This document shows positions 7,235 through 14,815 of a DNA stretch of 27,029 bases, piece by piece. Within the stretch, counting starts at the first letter, position 1. Each line of letters begins with the position of its first letter. The stretch is taken from NCBI GenBank assembly GCA_026388345.1, contig JAPLJY010000112.1, positions 1 to 27,029 of the forward strand, read 5' to 3'. This DNA comes from Deltaproteobacteria bacterium (GTDB lineage Bacteria; Desulfobacterota; Syntrophia; Syntrophales; UBA5619). The notes under the pieces were generated by a model. That model ran no database searches, was not told the origin of the DNA, and saw only the letters and a list, made by a program, of their open reading frames with translations. The translations under genes were made by a program, and so were the position numbers.

Positions 7235-7602
7235 GGTCCGCTTCCTCGTTGTCGACGCCTATGCCTTGGGCGCTTATGGTTATCCCCGCGCAACGGGAGA
7301 CTTCGACATATGGGTCGATGCGTCGCAGGAAAACTCTAAAATAATCTATGTATCGCTTGGCGAATTCGGTTCTCCACTTACCGACATTTCAGAGCGGCAT
7401 CGCTCCCCGCCGCATCGATATCATCACCTGCATTGATGGCGTTGACTTCCAGGAAGCGTATGAAACAAAAAAGACCATAGAAGTCGAAGGTCTGAATATT
7501 CCTTTCTTATCCAAAGAAGACCTTATCAAAAACAAGCGATCGACCGGCCGCGAAAAGGATAAGTTGGACGCTGAGTATCTCTCCGGAAACCAGGACGCCT
7601 GA
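7185..7602 (+). pseudogene. MNT-type nucleotidyltransferase, frameshifted and internally deleted
   Basis: The first frame (from ATG 7185 with AAAGGAG) gives DYRDMLHILLDNEVRFLVVDAYALGAYGYPRATGDFDIWV, the nucleotidyltransferase motif ending in the catalytic D-x-D (DFD). It then loses sense after about 7390 and stops near 7436. A second frame resumes with SGIAPRRIDIITCIDGVDFQEAY and continues to LIKNKRSTGREKDKLDAEYL, the normal C-terminus of the family. Joining them needs a frame change at about 7390-7400 and, compared with typical family members, a loss of about a dozen or more residues. The first motif residue, normally Gly in VVGAYA, is Asp here. It is surely nonfunctional as a full-length enzyme. 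Confidence 0.75.
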
Positions 7603-7630
7603 TGGACTGGCGCCGCCAACAATTGAAGCT

Positions 7631-7723
7631 CTCCGCAGCAAGCTGCGGAGAATCTTCGATCCTTAAGAGGAACAAACCATATCGTTTCTGCTCGCATACC
7701 CCGCGGCAAGCCGCGGGGTATGC
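7631..7723 (+). repeat. REPIN-like paired palindromes
   Basis: Two perfect hairpins with AA centres: CTCCGCAGC AA GCTGCGGAG (7631-7650) and GCATACCCCGCGGC AA GCCGCGGGGTATGC (7694-7723), separated by 43 bases. The flanks (GAAGCT, AATCTTCGAT, CGCTCGC) match a dispersed extragenic repeat I remember from Desulfobacterota genomes. Paired REP palindromes of this kind are usually mobilised by REP-associated tyrosine transposases, and a decayed C-terminus of such an enzyme may lie at 19261-19400. Confidence 0.6.
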
Positions 7724-7767
7724 GCTCGCGGGCGGATTCAATCAACCGGTCCAGATGAAGCCAGCCG

Positions 7768-7774
7768 GTTAAGC
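7768..7774 (+). repeat. GTTAAGC core-like site upstream of the hydrolase cassette
   Basis: GTTAAGC fits GTTRRRY and lies 13 bases before the hydrolase ATG. It ends the inverted pair AACCGG (7744-7749) / CCGGTT (7765-7770). The truncated copy at 6772 is preceded by a related CTTAAGG, so the shared region of the two copies begins at about this point, as expected if a cassette boundary falls here. No convincing 1L partner is seen. Confidence 0.3.
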
Positions 7775-7786
7775 AGGGAGGGGCAT

Positions 7787-8719
7787 ATGCGCATCGCAAA
7801 GATCATTCTGGCCATCGCGGTTCTGATCGTTATTGCGGCGGTAGGATTCGTGTACCTCGCACCCGAGAGCGCCGTGCACCTCCTGGTCAATGCGATGCGG
7901 GCGCAGGCGGGACTGGACCGGAAAGAGATTCGACTCCCCGATGGCCTGCGTTATGTCTATCTGGAGGGTGGCCAGGGCGCCCCGCTCATGCTTTTGCACG
8001 GTTTCGGAGCGAACAAGGACAACTTCATCCTCGTTGCGGGATTTCTGACGAAGCACTACCGGGTGATCATTCCCGACCACATCGGCTTCGGCGAGTCGTC
8101 CCACCCGGCGGACGCCGATTATTCTCCGCCGGCGCAGGCCAGACGGCTCCGGAGCTTCGCACACGCCCTGGGGCTGACGGGTCTGCATATCGGCGGCAAT
8201 TCGATGGGCGGCCACATCGCGATGACATATGCGGCCCTCTACCCCGGGGACGTGAAGAGCCTCTGGCTGCTCGATCCCAGCGGGGTGTGGAGCGCTCCCA
8301 AGGGCATGGTGCGCACGGCCATTGAAACGACGGGGAAAAACCCGCTGATGGTCAAGACCGAAGAGGATTTCGCGACGCTCATGCAATGGGTCATGAGCAA
8401 ACCGCCCTTTGCCCCTCGTCCGATCCTCAACGTGCTGGCAAGAGAACGCATCGCGAACTACACCCTGGAGGAGCGTATCTTCCGGGAAATCACGGCCGAC
8501 TCCGTCGAACCGCGGGTGACCGGATTGACCGTGCCTGCCTTGATTGTGTGGGGCGGCGAGGATCGAGTCCTCCATCCGGAATCGGCAAAAATCCTCAACC
8601 GGTTGATGCCGCGCTCCCGGGTCATTCTCATGCCGAAAACGGGTCACACCCCGATGTTCGAAAATCCGCAGCAGTCCGCCCGGGACTACCTGACGTTCCG
8701 GGCCTCGTTGCAGCAGTAG
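7787..8719 (+). CDS. Membrane-anchored alpha/beta hydrolase (lipase/esterase type)
   Basis: 310 residues from ATG 7787 with AGGGAGGGG upstream. Residues about 4-24 form an N-terminal membrane anchor or uncleaved signal. The fold is clear: oxyanion motif LLHGFG (70-74 region), the nucleophile elbow GGNSMGG with Ser139, a cap region at about 165-225, the acid in VWGGEDRVLHPES and the catalytic His in PKTGHTPMFENP. It resembles the membrane-anchored lipases of the Moraxella Lip / Acinetobacter type. The substrate is probably an ester, but peroxidase or C-C hydrolase activity cannot be excluded. A broken copy of its 5' end lies 1 kb upstream. Confidence 0.88.
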   Translation: MRIAKIILAIAVLIVIAAVGFVYLAPESAVHLLVNAMRAQAGLDRKEIRLPDGLRYVYLEGGQGAPLMLLHGFGANKDNFILVAGFLTKHYRVIIPDHIGFGESSHPADADYSPPAQARRLRSFAHALGLTGLHIGGNSMGGHIAMTYAALYPGDVKSLWLLDPSGVWSAPKGMVRTAIETTGKNPLMVKTEEDFATLMQWVMSKPPFAPRPILNVLARERIANYTLEERIFREITADSVEPRVTGLTVPALIVWGGEDRVLHPESAKILNRLMPRSRVILMPKTGHTPMFENPQQSARDYLTFRASLQQ

Positions 8720-8730
8720 AAACGGTTTGC

Positions 8731-8750
8731 GGCGCCGGGTTTGCGCCGGC
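8731..8750. terminator. Possible terminator hairpin between convergent genes
   Basis: The 65-base gap between the hydrolase stop and the kinase stop contains GGCGC / GCGCC and, alternatively, GCCGG / CCGGC around a GTTTG-type loop. No U-tract follows closely on either strand, so this is only a candidate. Confidence 0.25.
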
Positions 8751-8784
8751 TTGAGGTGCAAGCGGTTTGATGGAAACTGAGTTT

Positions 8785-11001
8785 TTACAATTCTTCCTTC
8801 AGCGCCAATCCCAGTTCTTCCAGGATTAACGGTTTTTTTAAATATCGGCTTGCTCCCAATTTCAGGGTTTCTTTCACCTGTTCCGTTTCTGCAAAACCAC
8901 TGACGATAATGGCTTTTTGGTGAGGATGAATCTTTTTGATTCTCTCGTACGTTTCACGTCCGTTTATCCCCGGGTCCATGATCATATCGAGCAACAACAA
9001 ATCGACGCTCTGTTCCTTCAAATAATTGACAGCCTCCTCGCCTCCGGAAACAGACGTTGCTTTATACTGTAGCGCCTCCAGCAGCTCACAGGAGATTTCT
9101 CTCTGGCTTTTCACATCATCTATGACCAGAATCGTCTCGCCGCGGCCGTATAAATCATCGATGGGAATAGGGAATTTCTTGTTCTTGACAGACTCTCTTG
9201 TTACCGGGAAATACAGTTCAAATTTTGAGCCTCTACCGTCGCTTACCACATCGATGTAGCCGTCGTGGTCCTGTACGACATTCCAGACAACCGTCAGTCC
9301 CAAACCGGTACCGCTTCGGCCCATCACTTTTTTTGTATAGAAGGGTTCAAAAATCCGTTGAAGATTGTCCGCTGATATACCCGACCCATTGTCCGCTACC
9401 GCCAGGACAGCATATTCGCCGATGTTGATCCTATCATAGCCCTTCAGCGGTCGGTCGATATAGCGATTCATCGTTGATAAGACAACATTGCCGGTACCGT
9501 CAATTGCCTCGGAGGCATTGGATACAAGATTCATCACAATCTTGCTGATATGAACGGAGGATCCACTTATATTTAATAACTGGGGATCCAACTCGACTTT
9601 GACCGTAACCGCCGGGTGATACTGTAAGAGTTTGTCATATTCGGGAGATATTAAATACTCGCTGATGACATCGTTCAGATTCAGCGGTTCTTTGGGAATA
9701 ACCACACCTCTGGCCACGGTTAATAAATCCTGAACAATGTCTGCCGCCCTTTGTCCGGATTTTTGTATGGTTTCAATCGATTTTCGAAGCTTGCTGTCTT
9801 CGGGCAGTTGCAGCAGAATCAGTTGCGGATAGCTGGCAATCCCGGAAAGAACATTATTCAAATCATGGGCTACGCCACCGGCCAGCAGTCCCAGGGATTC
9901 CATCTTTTTCAATCGGGTCAGTTTTGCCTCATTTTCTCTCCGGGCCTCCTCTTCGCGGATTCGTTCCGTTATATCACGCATGATGGCCAGAATGGCCGGT
10001 TTGTTTCTATAGCAAATAACACTTGCCCGAATTTCAACGATTCTCTCTTCAAGGGCCGATTTTCTGATACGCATCACCAGTGATTCAGACAGGGCGGTAG
10101 TATGCAGTAACCCATTGCAATACTGCATGAGTTTTGACCTGTTTTCCGGTGCGACATCATCGAGGAAATCCTTGGCTGCCGAATCTATCACAGAACGACC
10201 GACCAAGGCACTGCAGGCCGGATTGGCGAAGGCCGCCTTACCGTCTTGAATCACCAAAATACCGTCATTGGCAAATTCGGTAATGACCCGGTATTTATCT
10301 TCCGCCGATATATCAACATAGTTATCAAAGACGATCCAGAGGACGATCATGGAATATCCGAAAAACCCATATTCCATCACATATTGGACAGTCGGCATCC
10401 CCAGGGCGGCCAGTCCGTCATGAATGCCCAGCGCAATCCAGAATACCATACCTGTTAGATAGGGCGTCCTGTATCTGGAATCGGTACCTTTGTGCCTGAG
10501 CCATATGATTGTTGCAGTGATGCCGGCCAGAGCGGCATAAAGCATAAACAGGGGTCCGAGCGGTCCCAGATCCGGCTCAAGATAGGGCTTGGCCAATCCG
10601 AAGAAGTTTCGGGTGACAAATCTGTCGGCTACGATATAGTTGCTGGACCACAAAAGGACGAGAATCAGGCTGTGGAAGATTCCTGCCAGGACATGATAAA
10701 GTTTACTCTCCATTTCCAGAGAAGAGAATGTAAATCCATAAAAACAATGAACCAGACAAATAATGGCCGTAAATTCCAGCAAGCCGGCAAATCGATTCAG
10801 AGAGCCCGGAGGTGTATTGTACTCCAGAAAAATGCCGATCGCATAAAGCAAACCGGAGAAAGAGATGGCTGCGCCCCATCCATACCAAACGCATTTGGTC
10901 TTTCGGAAAAAAAATGTAACCTGTATAATGACCATCATCAGGGCTAAGATAGCCACCGATAATGACCCGGCCGATTGGGGCACGATATTTTCGACCATCA
11001 T
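8785..11001 (-). CDS. Hybrid sensor histidine kinase (7TM-PAS-HisKA-HATPase-REC)
   Basis: 738 residues, ATG with AAGGAAA upstream. Residues about 10-235 hold seven hydrophobic segments, a membrane sensor resembling the histidine-kinase N-terminal 7TM domains. A PAS domain follows (about 240-355), then the dimerisation helix with phospho-acceptor His379 in GGVAHDLNNVLSG. The ATPase domain shows N (NLVSNASEAI), G1 (DNGSGI), F and G2 (GRSGTGLGL) boxes. A C-terminal receiver carries Asp672 in LLLLDMIMD, with a Lys near the end (YLKKPL). No DNA-binding output is fused, and no response regulator is beside it, so the target is unknown. It is less GC-rich than the next gene. The 11002-11274 spacer is AT-rich; I see no gene in it. 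Confidence 0.92.
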   Translation of the reverse strand: MMVENIVPQSAGSLSVAILALMMVIIQVTFFFRKTKCVWYGWGAAISFSGLLYAIGIFLEYNTPPGSLNRFAGLLEFTAIICLVHCFYGFTFSSLEMESKLYHVLAGIFHSLILVLLWSSNYIVADRFVTRNFFGLAKPYLEPDLGPLGPLFMLYAALAGITATIIWLRHKGTDSRYRTPYLTGMVFWIALGIHDGLAALGMPTVQYVMEYGFFGYSMIVLWIVFDNYVDISAEDKYRVITEFANDGILVIQDGKAAFANPACSALVGRSVIDSAAKDFLDDVAPENRSKLMQYCNGLLHTTALSESLVMRIRKSALEERIVEIRASVICYRNKPAILAIMRDITERIREEEARRENEAKLTRLKKMESLGLLAGGVAHDLNNVLSGIASYPQLILLQLPEDSKLRKSIETIQKSGQRAADIVQDLLTVARGVVIPKEPLNLNDVISEYLISPEYDKLLQYHPAVTVKVELDPQLLNISGSSVHISKIVMNLVSNASEAIDGTGNVVLSTMNRYIDRPLKGYDRINIGEYAVLAVADNGSGISADNLQRIFEPFYTKKVMGRSGTGLGLTVVWNVVQDHDGYIDVVSDGRGSKFELYFPVTRESVKNKKFPIPIDDLYGRGETILVIDDVKSQREISCELLEALQYKATSVSGGEEAVNYLKEQSVDLLLLDMIMDPGINGRETYERIKKIHPHQKAIIVSGFAETEQVKETLKLGASRYLKKPLILEELGLALKEEL

Positions 11002-11274
11002 TATTTCCTTCTTTGACTGGTGTGCTCCAGTTGCCGGCGCACCAGGTCGGATAATGTTAATGACGATGCAAATTCATTAATATGCGTAATTCGCTCTTCC
11101 CGGGAAGATGGCATGGAAAAATAAATCAACAAAACAGATTGGTCAAGTTATTAATCGTATCGAATTAAAAATTTTGTCGATTTCAGTGATAACGGCGTGT
11201 CCGACTGGCTTTTCGGGGGAATTTTGGACATACCGCACCGAAGCGCCCCGATTGGTTGGGAAACCCGGATCCTC

Positions 11275-13236
11275 ATGATGAAAATTGCCCTGATCTACCC
11301 GCCGACCTGCGATCCCACGGCGCCGTATCTCTCGCTTCCGACGCTGACGGGCTACCTGCGGGCGCATGGAGTGGAGGTTTGGCCGATCGATGCGAATGTC
11401 GAGGCCTATAGCCGCCTCCTTTGCCGTGAGGCCCTGACCGTCCTGGCCGGCCGTGTTGAAGAGCGATGGTCGAAGCTGAAACGCAAATCCGCCCTGAACC
11501 ACGCCGAACAGATCGCCGGCGCGGCGTTGTGGGAGGCGCGGGAGGATGCCCGGAATGCCCCCGGCGGCATCGATGACGCCGTCGCCGTCCTCCGGGACCG
11601 GTCGGGGGAGCGCTTTTTCGATCCGCCCCAGTATGAAGCGGCGATTGCCGCGGTGGAAAGCGCTCTCCGGCTGGTGAGCGCGGCCCATGCGCCGCTGTCC
11701 CTCGATTTTACGGCGTACCGCACCCCCTTTTCGCTGCTGACGATCCGCGAGATCGAGGAGGACGCCCGCCCCGAAAGGGACCCCTTCCACGAATACTTTC
11801 AGGAGCTGTGCGCGCGCCTCGCGGCGGAGCGGGTGGGACTCGTCGGCCTTTCCGTCGCCTTTCCCGGCCAGGTCCAGCCCGCCTATGCCCTGGCCTTCAT
11901 GATCCGCCGCCTCCTGCCCGGCGTGCATGTCGCCGTCGGCGGCCCCGCCATCACGCAGATCCTGCTTCGCCTCAAGGGAGCGTTCCTGACCCGGGCGCTG
12001 AAACCATTCCATTCGGCGGTCCTTTACGAAGGGGAATCGGCCCTCCTGGAGCTGGTCCGGGCGGTGGAACGGGGAGAGGGCCCGGCGGGGATCATCGAGG
12101 GGACAAAGACGATGGATCTCGGCGCGCTGCCGGCCCCCGATTTTGATGGACTGCCGCTGGAAAAATATTTCTCGCCCGCGCCGGTGCTGCCGTATGATCC
12201 GACCCGCGGGTGCTATTGGGGCAAATGCGCCTTTTGCCATTACGGCCTGGCCGAGTGCGGCACCGCCCGCTACCGGGAGCGCCCCGTCGAACAAGCCGCG
12301 GGGCATATCCGCCTCCTGGCGGACCGGTACGGATGCCGGCTGTTCCACCTGTCCCAGGATTCGCTGTCGCCCAAAACGGCGCGCCGTCTGGCGGAGGCGC
12401 TGAAATCGGCCCTCAGCCCCTCCCCGGGGGGAGAGCCCCCCGTCCGGTGGGCGACGGACATGCGCCCGGAGCCGGCCCTGGATGCGGAATGCTGCCGGGC
12501 TCTCGCGGAAGGCGGGGCGCTCGGCATCGCCCTTGGCGTGGAATCGGCCGCCCCGCGGGTGCTGCAACTGATCCACAAGGGGCTGTCGGTCCGGGATGCG
12601 GCCCGGGCCGTGAAGAATCTTGCCGCCGCCGGAATCGCCGCGGAGGTGATGTGCTTCACCGATTTTCCGACGGAAACCGGCCGGGAGGCGCTGATGATTG
12701 CCCACTTCATCGAAGGGCTGCGCGAGAGCATCGCCCTGTTCATCTGCGGCGAGTTTGCCCTCGTCGCCGGGGCGCGCGTGGCGCAGCATCCCCAAGAGTA
12801 CGGCATCCGGGAAACGTGGCATGCGGCGGGCGATGAATTTTCGACGACGCTGTTTTACGAGGAATCGGCCCCCGGGAAGACCCCGGCCGACCGGGAAAGG
12901 ATCGACGACGCCGTCGACAGGCTCGCGCGGTCCTGGTGGCTGCACCGGTATCCCTGGGCCGGTTCGCTCTCCACGGCGCACACGCTGCTCTGGTACGACC
13001 GGTACGGGGCGGATGTCTTCCGGCGCCTTGCGGGGACGCGGCGGGAACCCGCTGAACCCCGCCCCGGGAAACGGCGCCTCTCCCCGCGGCGCGACATCGA
13101 GCAGGTCTGGCGGCGCGCCCGGGAGAACGAAGCGGAGATCTGGCGGATATTAGTGACAGAAAAACGCACGGTCACCCGGGAGGCCTATCGCAGGCTGGCC
13201 GAAGCGTTGCCGTCCGTAAGGTTGGCGACCTCGTAA
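11275..13236 (+). CDS. B12-binding domain radical SAM protein
   Basis: I start at ATG 11275 (MMKIALIYPP); the frame runs back to a GTG at 11197, but the cobalamin-domain strand begins at MKIALIYPP, so the extension is unlikely. The 653-residue protein has an N-terminal B12-binding-type domain (LSLPTLTGYLRAHG, then a helical insert, then VGLVGLSVAFPGQVQPAYALA and VAVGGPAIT) and a radical SAM barrel. The iron-sulfur cysteines are C313, C318 and C321 (RGCYWGKCAFC), a CX4CX2C spacing rather than CX3CX2C. Usual products are methylations or rearrangements on unreactive carbons. No RiPP precursor or biosynthetic genes are adjacent. Strongly GC-rich, unlike both neighbours. Pieces of its 3' region recur at 20099, 20647 and 25567. 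Confidence 0.87.
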   Translation: MMKIALIYPPTCDPTAPYLSLPTLTGYLRAHGVEVWPIDANVEAYSRLLCREALTVLAGRVEERWSKLKRKSALNHAEQIAGAALWEAREDARNAPGGIDDAVAVLRDRSGERFFDPPQYEAAIAAVESALRLVSAAHAPLSLDFTAYRTPFSLLTIREIEEDARPERDPFHEYFQELCARLAAERVGLVGLSVAFPGQVQPAYALAFMIRRLLPGVHVAVGGPAITQILLRLKGAFLTRALKPFHSAVLYEGESALLELVRAVERGEGPAGIIEGTKTMDLGALPAPDFDGLPLEKYFSPAPVLPYDPTRGCYWGKCAFCHYGLAECGTARYRERPVEQAAGHIRLLADRYGCRLFHLSQDSLSPKTARRLAEALKSALSPSPGGEPPVRWATDMRPEPALDAECCRALAEGGALGIALGVESAAPRVLQLIHKGLSVRDAARAVKNLAAAGIAAEVMCFTDFPTETGREALMIAHFIEGLRESIALFICGEFALVAGARVAQHPQEYGIRETWHAAGDEFSTTLFYEESAPGKTPADRERIDDAVDRLARSWWLHRYPWAGSLSTAHTLLWYDRYGADVFRRLAGTRREPAEPRPGKRRLSPRRDIEQVWRRARENEAEIWRILVTEKRTVTREAYRRLAEALPSVRLATS

Positions 13237-13352
13237 CGTTCATGCGTACTTTTGATTTGATAATCTGTTGAATTGAGACTTGACAGACTTCCACCTACAA
13301 CTACTCAGCATGATTCATTCAGCAATACTGAGAATTATGGATCGAAAGAGAG

Positions 13353-13402
13353 TAACGAAAAAATCATCCGGAGCGTAGCGATCGGCTGGATTGTCTTGTT
13401 AG
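13353..13402 (-). repeat. attC-like palindrome downstream of the acetyltransferase
   Basis: On the minus strand, directly at the end of the GNAT gene, GGCTAAC is followed by an imperfect stem (AATCC ... GGATgATT) and then GTTACTC about 40 bases on. The ends resemble 1L/1R attC sites but deviate at several positions. If genuine, the acetyltransferase would be a cassette in the opposite orientation to those at 1-8719. Confidence 0.25.
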
Positions 13403-13899
13403 CCCTTTGCCAAGAACCCTTCATGAAACACAACTATGCCTTTTGGAACCTTTTCGGTAAACGGCAAGGCAAAGAAAACTTCTTGAGGAACTCCTTCGCA
13501 AACCAGTTCTGGGAAGTTCTGGAAACCTAACCGCTTATAGTAGTTCGGATGACCCACAAGAACGCAACCTTGGCAGCCCAATTTTTTAAGTAAAGACAAC
13601 CCTTCACTGATAAGGGATTTACCGATTCCTTTTTTTTGATACTCCGGCAATACAGAAACCGGGCCGAGACCGTACCAGCCTATTGCACTGTCAGATATTG
13701 TTACTGGCGAAAAAGCAATATGGCCTACCACCTGTCCATCAATCTCCGCGACCAGCGAAATAGTCAGAGCATTGGCCTCACGTAATGCATTTATTATGAA
13801 TTGTTCTGTATGATTACTAATTGCAAGATTCTTGAAGGCGGCAATGGTCACTTTCGATATTGCTTCAATATCTGAACTTGTTTCATCCCTTATGATCAT
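13399..13899 (-). CDS. GNAT family N-acetyltransferase (YhbS-like)
   Basis: 166 residues, ATG preceded by AAGGAG with about 6-base spacing. The GNAT fold is recognisable: an N-terminal MIIRDETSSDIEAISKVT, a central VGHIAFSPVTI strand, the acetyl-CoA pyrophosphate loop in LPEYQKKGIGKSLI (Q-x-x-G-x-G) and a C-terminal GHPNYYKRLGFQNF typical of YhbS-type members. It transfers an acetyl group from acetyl-CoA to an amine; the acceptor is unknown. Standalone and AT-rich relative to the radical SAM gene. Confidence 0.9.
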   Translation of the reverse strand: MIIRDETSSDIEAISKVTIAAFKNLAISNHTEQFIINALREANALTISLVAEIDGQVVGHIAFSPVTISDSAIGWYGLGPVSVLPEYQKKGIGKSLISEGLSLLKKLGCQGCVLVGHPNYYKRLGFQNFPELVCEGVPQEVFFALPFTEKVPKGIVVFHEGFLAKG

Positions 13900-14144
13900 T
13901 TTAACTCCTTATTCTCACAGGTTATTTATCTTATGGCTAACATGAAGTTCAGCCGGAGCATGAGCAATCTGTCCTGTATATGTGGCACGTATCTACCGCA
14001 TTTAACATTCGTAATCTACCACATAAATGAAATTTGACCTCCTGTTGAGTTCAGGAAGGAGCAAATAACCGATTAACCCACGGGCCAGCCACGCGAGAGG
14101 GTGATCGCTACCAAGCAACCTGTCTCCGGAAAGAAAATGATTAA

Positions 14145-14222
14145 GAGCCTATCCGTAAATAAAATAATTAGCCCTGAATATAAGCGGTTAGTACACGAAA
14201 AACGTTATTTACGGATAGGCTC
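14145..14222. mobile_element. 78-bp MITE with 18-bp inverted repeats and TAA target duplication
   Basis: GAGCCTATCCGTAAATAA (14145-14162) is the exact reverse complement of 14205-14222. The 42-base interior has no reading frame. TAA stands directly outside each end (14142-14144 and 14223-14225), a 3-bp target duplication of the TNA type used by several IS5-family subgroups. Short length, perfect termini and target duplication define a non-autonomous element (MITE) moved in trans; the parent transposase is not in this window. The rest of the 13900-14230 spacer shows no gene. Confidence 0.8.
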
Positions 14223-14230
14223 TAAGTAAC

Positions 14231-14812
14231 CTATTTGACAGAACGCACCGGGAGCGCCCGGGCGTCGTTAATGTCCGACTGGGAATACCAGCGCCGGCCA
14301 CCATCTTCGAAAGAGAAGTAGGCAGCCTCGGAACCGTTTGTTTCTGAGGCCCAGGGAGCAGTACAAGTAAGACTAATCAATTTTGTTAAATGAACATCAT
14401 ATCCACATGCTGTACGATAAGTTTCAGACTTATCATACAGCCGCCCAAGTTCTTCCTGCGTTGGCATCCGCCAGTTCGTATAACCGCCCTCGCGATAATT
14501 CTCGCAATAGGATTTGGCTGCCGCCCAGCTGATATTGTCACCGTTGTCTTTCGCCGCCCACATCAGACCTGTTCCCGTATCCAGGACCGTCCCGTTATTA
14601 TTGGCAATAAAACGACCTTCCCTTTTGATCTCTCTGGGACCAGCATTGGAAGTCCTCTCTGGAGTTGTCTTTTTCTTCAGTGCCGACTCGAGAGCGGTTA
14701 CTCTTTCTTCCAATGCTTTCAGACGTAACTCCACTTTTGACGTTTGAGCACTCACAGTCGATGTGAGAAGAAGAGCCAAAGTCAATAGAAAAACAAAAAT
14801 TGTCTTGATCAT
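14231..14812 (-). CDS. Exported DUF1566 (Lcl C-terminal domain) protein
   Basis: 193 residues with a cleavable signal peptide (MIKTIFVFLLTLALLL...VSAQ), a short predicted coiled coil (about 27-47, heptad-like LRLKALEERVTALESALKK), and a DUF1566 domain: GTVLDTGTGLMWAAKDNGDNISWAAAKSYCE, WRMPTQEELGRLYD and a C-terminal RALPVRSVK. The domain is related to C-type-lectin-like / formylglycine-type folds and is common in Desulfobacterota surface proteins. The start lies 3 bases after the stop of the DUF4410 gene and has no ribosome site of its own, so translation is probably coupled to it. Confidence 0.85.
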   Translation of the reverse strand: MIKTIFVFLLTLALLLTSTVSAQTSKVELRLKALEERVTALESALKKKTTPERTSNAGPREIKREGRFIANNNGTVLDTGTGLMWAAKDNGDNISWAAAKSYCENYREGGYTNWRMPTQEELGRLYDKSETYRTACGYDVHLTKLISLTCTAPWASETNGSEAAYFSFEDGGRRWYSQSDINDARALPVRSVK

Positions 14813-14815
14813 AAA

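Noticed and set aside
7769..8761. Long antisense frame over the alpha/beta hydrolase
   Set aside because: Shadow frame; no domain and no ribosome site, while the sense gene has a complete catalytic triad.
11143..12981. 612-codon frame antisense to the radical SAM gene
   Set aside because: High-GC shadow frame rich in Arg/Gly; the sense strand has cobalamin and iron-sulfur motifs.
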